A model generated the notes under the pieces. The model was not told where the DNA came from and searched no databases. It saw nothing but the letters and a program-made list of their open reading frames with translations. From assembly GCA_028065725.1 (NCBI GenBank), contig JAPTVL010000182.1:1-19832 (forward strand): 19,832 nt of DNA, in the 5' to 3' direction. The position numbers and the translations under genes were made by a program. Numbering within the stretch: position 1 is the stretch's first letter; each line of letters starts with the position of its first letter. The stretch comes from Betaproteobacteria bacterium. Its GTDB lineage: Bacteria; Pseudomonadota; Gammaproteobacteria; Burkholderiales; Rhodocyclaceae. This document shows, one piece after another, positions 1 through 5,856 of this stretch.

Positions 1-108
1 CTTTCTATCAATCATAAAGACCAGCGAGTGCGCGCGTTAATTTATGAAACATCCGGGCTGGCCTCAAGCGGTGCGGCGGAGGCACTTCCGCTGCCATGTA
101 GATGGCTA

Positions 109-798
109 TCAGGAACGCAGACGTTCGCTCTGCCGTTTGAGCGAGTCGGACAAGGCCTCCAGAATGCCGCTCGCCACCTGCGACAGGCGCTCGGTGGCCG
201 TGCTGGCTGTGTCGCTCAAGCCGGCGCGCCCTGCCTCGCTGCCGGCTTTCACGCCGCCCGCCAGTTGTTGCAGCGCCTCGCGTACCTGCTCGCCGGTGCG
301 GGTGCCGCTGTGTTTCAAATGCTCACTCAGGGTTTCGAGTTCTTCCTTCAGCTTGCCGCCGGACTGTTTGGCGGTCTGCTTCAGGGTATCGACAAACTGC
401 GACTCGAGGTCGCGCAACTGTTCCAGGCTGGCTTTCAGTTCAGTGTCCTTGAATGCCTTCCCCTGCTCGGCAGCTTCGCGCAGGGTATAGGACGCTGCCT
501 GCGCGGCACTGCCGACGGCATCATCGAGGCCGGACACAGCCTGCTTGAGCCCTTCCTTGATCTCGCCGCCGCGCGCGCTCAGCCCGCTTCCTACGCCAGA
601 CGTGATCACGCTGACGATCTCGCGCATGTCGTTCAGCGCCACCCGGCGCTCGTGCAGCGCACGCGCAGTCAACTCGCGCACACGCTCGCGCAGGTCAGGC
701 CCGGAAACCGCGGACGCGGCCTCATCACGCAATTGCATGAGCTGCGCATTTTCAGGGATACTGGTTTCGCTTGAAGCAGGTGTGCGCGCGTCGTTCAT
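109..798 (-). CDS. Hypothetical helical (coiled-coil-like) protein
   Basis: About 229 residues, read right to left. I chose the ATG at 796-798 because a GAGG ribosome-binding site lies about 9 nt before it; the longer frame running to 1218 only overlaps the divergent NlpC/P60 gene. The protein has no signal peptide and no membrane segment. It is rich in Ala, Glu, Leu, Ser and Gln with long amphipathic helices, and repeated patterns such as LEQLRDLESQ and LKEELETLSEHLKH suggest coiled coil or apolipoprotein-like helical bundles. Alternating Gly/Ala-Ser stretches (for example VSGLDDAVGSAAQAASYTL) resemble phasin-like or stress-associated helical proteins, but I do not recognise a named family. 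It is divergent from the gene at 871, with a 72-bp shared upstream region. Function unknown. Confidence that it is a real gene is high because the frame is open, has a good RBS and has consistent codon bias. Confidence 0.75.
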   Translation of the reverse strand: MNDARTPASSETSIPENAQLMQLRDEAASAVSGPDLRERVRELTARALHERRVALNDMREIVSVITSGVGSGLSARGGEIKEGLKQAVSGLDDAVGSAAQAASYTLREAAEQGKAFKDTELKASLEQLRDLESQFVDTLKQTAKQSGGKLKEELETLSEHLKHSGTRTGEQVREALQQLAGGVKAGSEAGRAGLSDTASTATERLSQVASGILEALSDSLKRQSERLRS

Positions 799-870
799 GG
801 TGAAGTCCTCAAGTAAAGATTCACTGGATTTGGCCGTTTCCCATCTCACTATAGAGCAGATTTTTAGCCC

Positions 871-1350
871 ATGAACCCTGTCGCGCTGTTGTCCCTGTTG
901 GCTTTGCTGATGGTACCAGCCGCCCGCGCCGACACACCGCTGGAAGACATTCCGATCTACGCGGTCAGTCTGGTCGGCAGCCCCTATCGCCTGGGCGGCA
1001 CATCGCCCGAGACCGGGCTCGACTGCAGTGGTTTCGTCGGCCATGTGTTCAGGCAGACTGCCGACGTGGTGCTGCCGCGCGACAGCCGTGCGATCAGCGA
1101 AGTCGCCCGGCCGCTGGCGAAAGCTGAACTTCAGCCGGGAGATCTGGTCTTTTTCAATACCCTCAACCGAGCGTTTTCCCATGTCGGCATTTATGTGGGC
1201 GATGACCGTTTTGTGCATGCAGCGAGCAGCCGCACCGGTTCGGTCATGGTCTCCAACCTCAACGACCGCTACTGGCGCGAACGTTTCGACGGCGCACGTC
1301 GCGTCCTGCCCCCAAACCAGGACCAGCCGGCAGATGCAGCCTTCGAATAA
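871..1350 (+). CDS. Secreted NlpC/P60 family peptidoglycan hydrolase
   Basis: 159 residues. Residues 1-20 form a signal peptide ending in AARA, with no lipobox Cys, so the product is probably periplasmic. The rest is one NlpC/P60 domain. The catalytic Cys is C52 in the GLDCSGFVGHVF segment, the general-base His is H104 in FSHVGIYVG, and the third polar residue is H116 in FVHAASS; all three are present. The LQPGDLVFF motif typical of the family precedes the His. Members cleave the D-Glu/diaminopimelate bond of peptidoglycan stem peptides. At 159 residues this is a minimal single-domain enzyme with no SH3b or LysM targeting domain. The RBS is weak. Its last 17 nt overlap the next gene, so the two are probably co-translated. 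Confidence 0.9.
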   Translation: MNPVALLSLLALLMVPAARADTPLEDIPIYAVSLVGSPYRLGGTSPETGLDCSGFVGHVFRQTADVVLPRDSRAISEVARPLAKAELQPGDLVFFNTLNRAFSHVGIYVGDDRFVHAASSRTGSVMVSNLNDRYWRERFDGARRVLPPNQDQPADAAFE

Positions 1351-1999
1351 AGCCCTATTCCGCCGCCTCTGGCGCGGCCTGGCGCTGGCCGCAGCCTTAA
1401 GCGTCAGCCTGGCTCACGCCGCAGCCGACCTTACTTTTGAGAGCGCCGAGGATGTCAATGAAGGCAGCCTGCATTTCCTGGAAACCATACCGGACAAGCC
1501 GCTTCATCATCACCAGAATCACATCCGCATCGACAGCGACAGCCTGAGCTCGGGCTGGGTCAGCCTGTCGCAATGCCACGACAATCTCGACCCGGTGCCG
1601 CGCGCGCAAATAACCTTTCGCGAGGGCTTTGTGCGTGACCTCAGGGTGGACACGTTCACCCACATCGAAGATGCCTGGATCGAGGGTGCCAGCGTGCAGC
1701 TGCGCAATGTCGAGCGCGGTGCGCGACTTTGCCTCTCGGCACAAACCCGCGCCTTGCGCAACAACGGCAACGGGTATTTCAACCTGCTCAACGGTCCCTA
1801 TATGCGCAAGTTTCTCGACGGCTACTATCCGATGCGGGTATCGCTGGAAGTCGATTTCCCTGCGCAGTTGCTTACGCTGATCGATATCGAGCCGTCCGCC
1901 CAGCCCGGACTGAAACTCGTCGAGCGTCCAGGTGCCATCCGCATGGATGCGGTGTTCGAAGGTGCATTGATAACGTTGATCCAGTTCGAGCGGCCTTGA
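1334..1999 (+). CDS. Exported hypothetical protein with His-rich patch
   Basis: 221 residues. I chose the ATG at 1334 because it places a clear signal peptide (basic MQPSNKALFRRLWRG, hydrophobic core, cleavage near AHA/AAA) at the N-terminus; it overlaps the NlpC/P60 gene by 17 nt in another frame. The frame upstream of it (to 1028) is only a shadow of that gene. The mature part looks beta-rich, with repeated short strands (ITFREGFVRDLRVDTF, MRVSLEVDFPAQLLTLIDI) and a His cluster near residues 60-65 (LHHHQNHIRI), plus two Cys that could form a disulfide. I recognise no family. It ends about 35 nt before the Fur-box promoter of fbpA. Likely periplasmic; function unknown. Confidence 0.75.
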   Translation: MQPSNKALFRRLWRGLALAAALSVSLAHAAADLTFESAEDVNEGSLHFLETIPDKPLHHHQNHIRIDSDSLSSGWVSLSQCHDNLDPVPRAQITFREGFVRDLRVDTFTHIEDAWIEGASVQLRNVERGARLCLSAQTRALRNNGNGYFNLLNGPYMRKFLDGYYPMRVSLEVDFPAQLLTLIDIEPSAQPGLKLVERPGAIRMDAVFEGALITLIQFERP

Positions 2000-2034
2000 T
2001 GTGACACGATCCAACCATTTTTTTCTTTTAGTTA

Positions 2035-2063
2035 TTGATAACGGTTATCATTTTTAGTACGAT
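2035..2063 (+). promoter_or_regulatory. Sigma70-type promoter of the fbp operon
   Basis: TTGATA at 2035-2040 (5 of 6 to TTGACA) and TACGAT at 2058-2063 (4 of 6 to TATAAT) are separated by exactly 17 nt. The spacing and match are good, the region is AT-rich compared with its surroundings, and transcription would start about 25-30 nt before the fbpA ATG. The -35 box lies inside the Fur-like palindrome, so a repressor bound there would block polymerase. Confidence 0.7.
2036..2050. promoter_or_regulatory. Fur box (iron-responsive operator)
   Basis: TGATAACGGTTATCA is a perfect 7-1-7 palindrome and matches the classical Fur core TGATAATnATTATCA at 12 of 14 defined positions. It overlaps the -35 element of the promoter before an Fe3+ transporter operon, which is where Fur normally represses. 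The position and the downstream genes make iron repression by Fur the natural reading. No binding data are available here. Confidence 0.8.
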
Positions 2064-2097
2064 TACGAATATCGTAAAATTTGAGGATCAGCTCAAG

Positions 2098-3105
2098 ATG
2101 AAACCGACCCAACTGCTCGCCGCCCTGGCGCTCTCAGCCGCCGTTCTGCCCGCGCTGGCCGAAGAAGTCGTGGTGTATTCCGCGCGCAACGAACAGCTGA
2201 TCAAGCCGCTGTTCGACGCCTACACCCGCGACACCGGCGTACAGATCAAGTTCATCACCGACAAGGAAGGCCCGCTGATGGCGCGACTGAAGGCCGAGGG
2301 CAAGAATACTCCGGCCGACATGCTGCTGACGGTCGACGCCGGCAACCTGTGGCAGGCGTCGGAAGAAGGCCTGCTGCGCCCGATCCAGTCGAAGACCCTG
2401 CAGGCCAACGTGCCTGCCCACCTGCGTGATCCGGACAACGAGTGGTTCGGCCTGTCGGTGCGCGCTCGCACCCTCGTCTACAACACCGGCAAGCTTAAGC
2501 CCGCGGACCTGTCGACTTACGAGGATCTCGCCAATCCGAAATGGAAAGGCCGTCTCTGCCTGCGCACCTCGAAGAAGGTCTACAACCAGAGCCTGGTGGC
2601 GATGATGATCACTGAATACGGCGAGGGAAAAACCGAGGATATGGTTCGCGGCTGGGTCGACAATCTGGCCACCTCCCCCTTCCCCGACGACACCAAGGCG
2701 ATGGAAGCCGTGGCCGCCGGGCAGTGCGACGTGACCCTGGTCAACACCTATTATTTCGGCCGCCTGATGGAGAAAAACCCCAAGCTGCCGCTGGCGATCT
2801 TCTGGCCCAACCAGAACCTGAAGAACAAGACGTCCGGCGTGCACGTCAACATCTCCGGCGCAGGCGTCACCCGCCATGCCAGGAACCCGGCCGGCGCTCA
2901 GAAGCTGATCGAGTGGCTGTCGTCCGACAAGGCGCAGAACCTGTTCGCCGACGTCAACCTGGAATACCCGGCCAACCCGAAAGTGGCGCCGGACAAGACG
3001 GTGGCGGCCTGGGGCAGCTTCAAGCAGAATCTCATCAACGTGAAGGAGGCTGGCAGCCTGCAGACCAAGGCCGTAAAATTGATGGATCGTGCCGGTTATA
3101 AATAA
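2098..3105 (+). CDS. fbpA: Periplasmic Fe3+-binding protein of ABC transporter
   Basis: 335 residues. The ATG at 2098 follows a GAGGA site and starts a typical signal peptide cleaved after LPALA (about residue 21). The mature start, [21 protein letters not shown], is the classic beginning of FbpA/FutA/AfuA-type ferric-binding proteins. The adjacent tyrosines Y218-Y219 in VNTYYFGRL correspond to the pair that coordinates Fe3+ in this family (195/196 in mature FbpA numbering). Further hallmarks are the [12 protein letters not shown] segment and the [14 protein letters not shown] segment near the C-terminus. It binds free ferric ion and hands it to FbpB. First gene after the Fur-box promoter. 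The following TTG start of fbpB is 8 nt downstream, and a terminator hairpin begins 34 nt after the stop. Confidence 0.93.
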   Translation: MKPTQLLAALALSAAVLPALAEEVVVYSARNEQLIKPLFDAYTRDTGVQIKFITDKEGPLMARLKAEGKNTPADMLLTVDAGNLWQASEEGLLRPIQSKTLQANVPAHLRDPDNEWFGLSVRARTLVYNTGKLKPADLSTYEDLANPKWKGRLCLRTSKKVYNQSLVAMMITEYGEGKTEDMVRGWVDNLATSPFPDDTKAMEAVAAGQCDVTLVNTYYFGRLMEKNPKLPLAIFWPNQNLKNKTSGVHVNISGAGVTRHARNPAGAQKLIEWLSSDKAQNLFADVNLEYPANPKVAPDKTVAAWGSFKQNLINVKEAGSLQTKAVKLMDRAGYK

Positions 3106-3113
3106 GGGCCAAC

Positions 3114-4790
3114 TTGTCCGATCACACCGCAGTTCTCGCAAAAACGCCCTCAGCGGGCGTTTTTGTTTTACCTGACGCCAAACCCCGCCTCAGCGGCTGG
3201 ATGCTGTTCGCCCTCGCAATCGCCGCGCTGGTGCTGGTTCCGGTCGTGGTCACCCTCTCGTCGTTTGCCAAGGTCGAGGGCGACATCCTTGCCCACCTGA
3301 CCGAATTCGTCCTGCCCGAACTGGTGGGCAATACCCTGTGGCTGGTGCTGGGGGTGGGACTCGGCGTCAGCGTGCTGGGCGTCTCGCTGGCATGGCTCAC
3401 GGCGATGTGCGAATTCCCCGGCCGCCGCGTATTCGACTGGGCGCTGCTGCTGCCGCTGGCGCTGCCCGCCTATGTCACGGCTTTCGTCGCGATCGGTCTG
3501 CTGGACTTCACCGGTCCGCTGCAGACCTGGCTGCGCGAAAGCTGGAACGTCACCGGGCTGCCGGAGATCCGATCGCGCGGCGGCGTCATTCTGGTGATGT
3601 CGCTGGCGCTCTATCCATACGTGTATCTCATCGCGAAAAACGCCTTCGCGACGCAGGGCGCGATCGCGCTGGAAGCCGCCCAATCGCTCGGTTTCTCCCG
3701 AACCCAAGGCTTCTTCCGGGTGGCGCTGCCGATGGCACGGCCGTGGATCGCCGCCGGGCTGATGCTGGCGCTGATGGAGACGCTGGCCGACTTTGGCACC
3801 ATGGCGATCTTCAACTACGACACCTTCACCACTGCCATCTACAAGGCGTGGTACAGCCTGTTTTCGCTGGCGGCGGCCGCACAGCTCGCCTCGATCCTGA
3901 TCCTGTTCGTGTTGGTCGCGGTGGTGTTCGAGCAGCGCTCGCGCACGCAAATGCGCTACAGCACAGTGGGGCGCAGCGCGGCGCAGCGCCGCATCAATCT
4001 GTCGCCTGCGTTCGCCGGGCTGGCCTTCCTGTACGCCAGCGCAGTGCTGGCGATCGCCTTCCTCATCCCCGTCACCCAGCTGGCGCTGTGGACGCGCGAC
4101 GTCATCGCCGGGGACCTCGACGTCCGCTACTGGGCGTTTGCCTGGCATTCGGTGCTGCTGGCCGGCATCGGCGCATTGATGGTGGTGGCTGTGGCCTTGC
4201 TGCTCGCCTACGCCGGACGCCAGCGGCCCGGCTCGGCGATGGTGTGGACCCAGCGGCTGGCCACCCTCGGCTATGCCTTCCCCGGCGCGGTGTTGGCGGT
4301 GGGACTGTTCATCCCGGTGGCGGCGCTGGACAACTGGCTGATCGACAGCGGGCGTGCCTGGTTCGGCTTCGACGGCACCGAAATCCTCAAGGGCACGCTG
4401 CTGGTGATGCTGCTGGCCTATCTGGTGCGCTTCCTCGCGGTGGGCTTCGGTCCCATCGACAGCGGCCTGCACCGCATCACCCGCAACGTCGACGAAGCCG
4501 CGCGCAACCTCGGCACCGGCGCCGCCAGCCTGCTGGCGCGCGTGCACCTGCCGATGCTGCGCGCCAGCCTCCTCACCGCCGCGGCGCTGGCCTTCGTCGA
4601 CATCATGAAGGAAATGCCGATCACCCTGATGACCCGCCCGTTCGGCTGGGACACGCTGGCAGTGCGGGTGTTCGAGATGACCTCGGAAGGCGAGTGGGAG
4701 CGTGCCGCGCTGCCTGCGCTGGCGATTGTCATTGCCGGTATCATTCCCATCATTCTCCTGACCTGGCGCGGTGCGCATTCCCATGGCTGA
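3114..4790 (+). CDS. fbpB: Fe3+ ABC transporter permease, fused two-unit type
   Basis: 558 residues from the TTG at 3114, which is preceded by an AAGGG site overlapping the fbpA stop. The usual FbpB length and about 12 membrane segments fit. It is a tandem permease with two EAA loops: one at about residues 187-206 (EAAQSLGFSRTQGFFRVALP) and one at about 461-480 (EAARNLGTGAASLLARVHLP). These loops contact the two ATPase subunits. Residues 9-17 are encoded by the stem-loop of a strong intrinsic terminator (3139-3170). An alternative start is the ATG at 3201, directly before the first membrane segment (MLFALAIAALVLVPVVVTL), but it lacks a clear RBS; using it would put the hairpin in a true intergenic region. 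Its end overlaps fbpC by 8 nt. Confidence 0.9.
   Translation: MSDHTAVLAKTPSAGVFVLPDAKPRLSGWMLFALAIAALVLVPVVVTLSSFAKVEGDILAHLTEFVLPELVGNTLWLVLGVGLGVSVLGVSLAWLTAMCEFPGRRVFDWALLLPLALPAYVTAFVAIGLLDFTGPLQTWLRESWNVTGLPEIRSRGGVILVMSLALYPYVYLIAKNAFATQGAIALEAAQSLGFSRTQGFFRVALPMARPWIAAGLMLALMETLADFGTMAIFNYDTFTTAIYKAWYSLFSLAAAAQLASILILFVLVAVVFEQRSRTQMRYSTVGRSAAQRRINLSPAFAGLAFLYASAVLAIAFLIPVTQLALWTRDVIAGDLDVRYWAFAWHSVLLAGIGALMVVAVALLLAYAGRQRPGSAMVWTQRLATLGYAFPGAVLAVGLFIPVAALDNWLIDSGRAWFGFDGTEILKGTLLVMLLAYLVRFLAVGFGPIDSGLHRITRNVDEAARNLGTGAASLLARVHLPMLRASLLTAAALAFVDIMKEMPITLMTRPFGWDTLAVRVFEMTSEGEWERAALPALAIVIAGIIPIILLTWRGAHSHG
3139..3170 (+). terminator. Intrinsic terminator hairpin at start of fbpB (attenuator-like)
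   Basis: CAAAAACGCCC (3139-3149) and GGGCGTTTTTG (3155-3165) form a perfect 11-bp stem with a 5-nt loop (TCAGC), followed by TTTTA to 3170. The G+C core plus T-tract is a textbook Rho-independent terminator. It starts 34 nt after the fbpA stop and lies inside the first 20 codons of fbpB if the TTG start is used. The likely effect is partial termination, giving more fbpA message than fbpBC; this is inference from position. Confidence 0.75.
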
Positions 4791-5850
4791 GCTGGTCCTC
4801 GATTCGGTGTCGCAGTCGTACGCCAAACGACAGATCATTTCCGACCTCTCCTTCACCCTGCCCGAAGGCGCGATCGGCTGCCTGCTCGGCCCGTCGGGCT
4901 GCGGCAAGACCACGGCGCTGCGCTGCATCTCCGGGTTCGAGCCGATCCAGCATGGTGAAATCCGCATCGGCGGCGAGGTCGTCAGCCGTCCCGGCTGGAT
5001 GCTCGCCGCCGAAAAACGCCGCGTCGGCATGGTGTTCCAGGACTACGCGCTGTTCCCTCACCTGACGGTAGCAAAAAACGTCGGCTTCGGTCTGCGCGAC
5101 GGCTCCAATGAATCGAGGCAGGCGCGCATCGACGAACTGCTGGAACTGGTCGGGCTGGCCGGCCATGCCGGGCAGTTCCCGCACCAGCTTTCCGGCGGCC
5201 AGCAGCAGCGCGTCGCGCTCGCCCGCGCGCTGGCGCCGCGGCCGCGCCTGATCCTGATGGACGAGCCGTTTTCAAACCTCGACGTCGAGTTGCGCGAACG
5301 CCTGTCGCTCGAGGTGCGCGACATCCTCAAGCGCGAGGCCACCACCGCGCTCATCGTCACCCACGACCAGCACGAGGCCTTCTCGCTGGCCGACTGGGTC
5401 GGCGTGATGCACGAAGGCCGCATCCAGCAGTGGGACACGCCCTACAACCTGTACCACGAGCCGGCCAACCGCTTCGTCGCCGACTTCGTCGGCCAGGGCG
5501 CGCTGCTCACCGGCGAGGTCATCAACGACCACCAGGTGGAAATCGAGCTCGGCGTGCTGAACGGCCACATCCCGGTCGAATGCGGCGCCAGCGGCTGCGA
5601 CGAATGCGTGCGCAGCTGCCACGTCGATGTGCTGCTGCGGCCCGACGACATCGTCCACGACGACGACAGCCTGCTGCTCGCCGAAGTCGAGAACAAGGCC
5701 TTCCGTGGCGCCGAGTTCCTCTACACGCTGAAGCTGCCGAGCGGCCAGCGCGCGCTGTCGCTGGTGCCCTCGCACCACAACCACGCGATCGGCGAAAAGA
5801 TCGGCATCAAGCTGGCGGTCGATCACGTCGTTGTGTTCAGGCGGGAATAA
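4783..5850 (+). CDS. fbpC: Fe3+ ABC transporter ATP-binding protein with Cys cluster
   Basis: 355 residues. I prefer the ATG at 4783 (MAELVLDSV) over the in-frame GTG at 4771; it overlaps fbpB by 8 nt. All ABC ATPase motifs are intact: Walker A GPSGCGKTT with K42, Q-loop VFQDYALFPHLTV, signature LSGGQQQR, Walker B LILMDEPFSNLD, and H-loop IVTHDQHEAF. It powers iron import through FbpB. After about residue 240 comes the regulatory OB/TOBE-like domain, including the family-typical VLLRPDDIVHDDDS. Just before that lies an unusual C267-x4-C272-x2-C275-x3-C279 cluster with a following His, suggestive of a metal or Fe-S site. I do not recall such a cluster in the well-studied FbpC proteins. The kinase gene starts 6 nt after its stop. 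Confidence 0.93.
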   Translation: MAELVLDSVSQSYAKRQIISDLSFTLPEGAIGCLLGPSGCGKTTALRCISGFEPIQHGEIRIGGEVVSRPGWMLAAEKRRVGMVFQDYALFPHLTVAKNVGFGLRDGSNESRQARIDELLELVGLAGHAGQFPHQLSGGQQQRVALARALAPRPRLILMDEPFSNLDVELRERLSLEVRDILKREATTALIVTHDQHEAFSLADWVGVMHEGRIQQWDTPYNLYHEPANRFVADFVGQGALLTGEVINDHQVEIELGVLNGHIPVECGASGCDECVRSCHVDVLLRPDDIVHDDDSLLLAEVENKAFRGAEFLYTLKLPSGQRALSLVPSHHNHAIGEKIGIKLAVDHVVVFRRE

Positions 5851-5856
5851 GCGCCC

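Noticed and set aside
76..91. GCGGA/TCCGC hairpin downstream of the 109-798 gene
   Set aside because: Five-bp stem with no T-tract on the minus strand; too weak to call a terminator. Bases 1-108 otherwise show nothing I can name.
3168..5030. A 620-residue open frame on the minus strand opposite fbpB/fbpC
   Set aside because: It is an antisense shadow produced by high GC3; the product is rich in His, Gln, Arg and Gly with no domain, while the plus strand carries complete FbpB and FbpC.
3338..5065. A 575-residue plus-strand frame overlapping fbpB
   Set aside because: Arg/Ala/Gly-rich out-of-frame translation with no recognisable motif, entirely within real genes.
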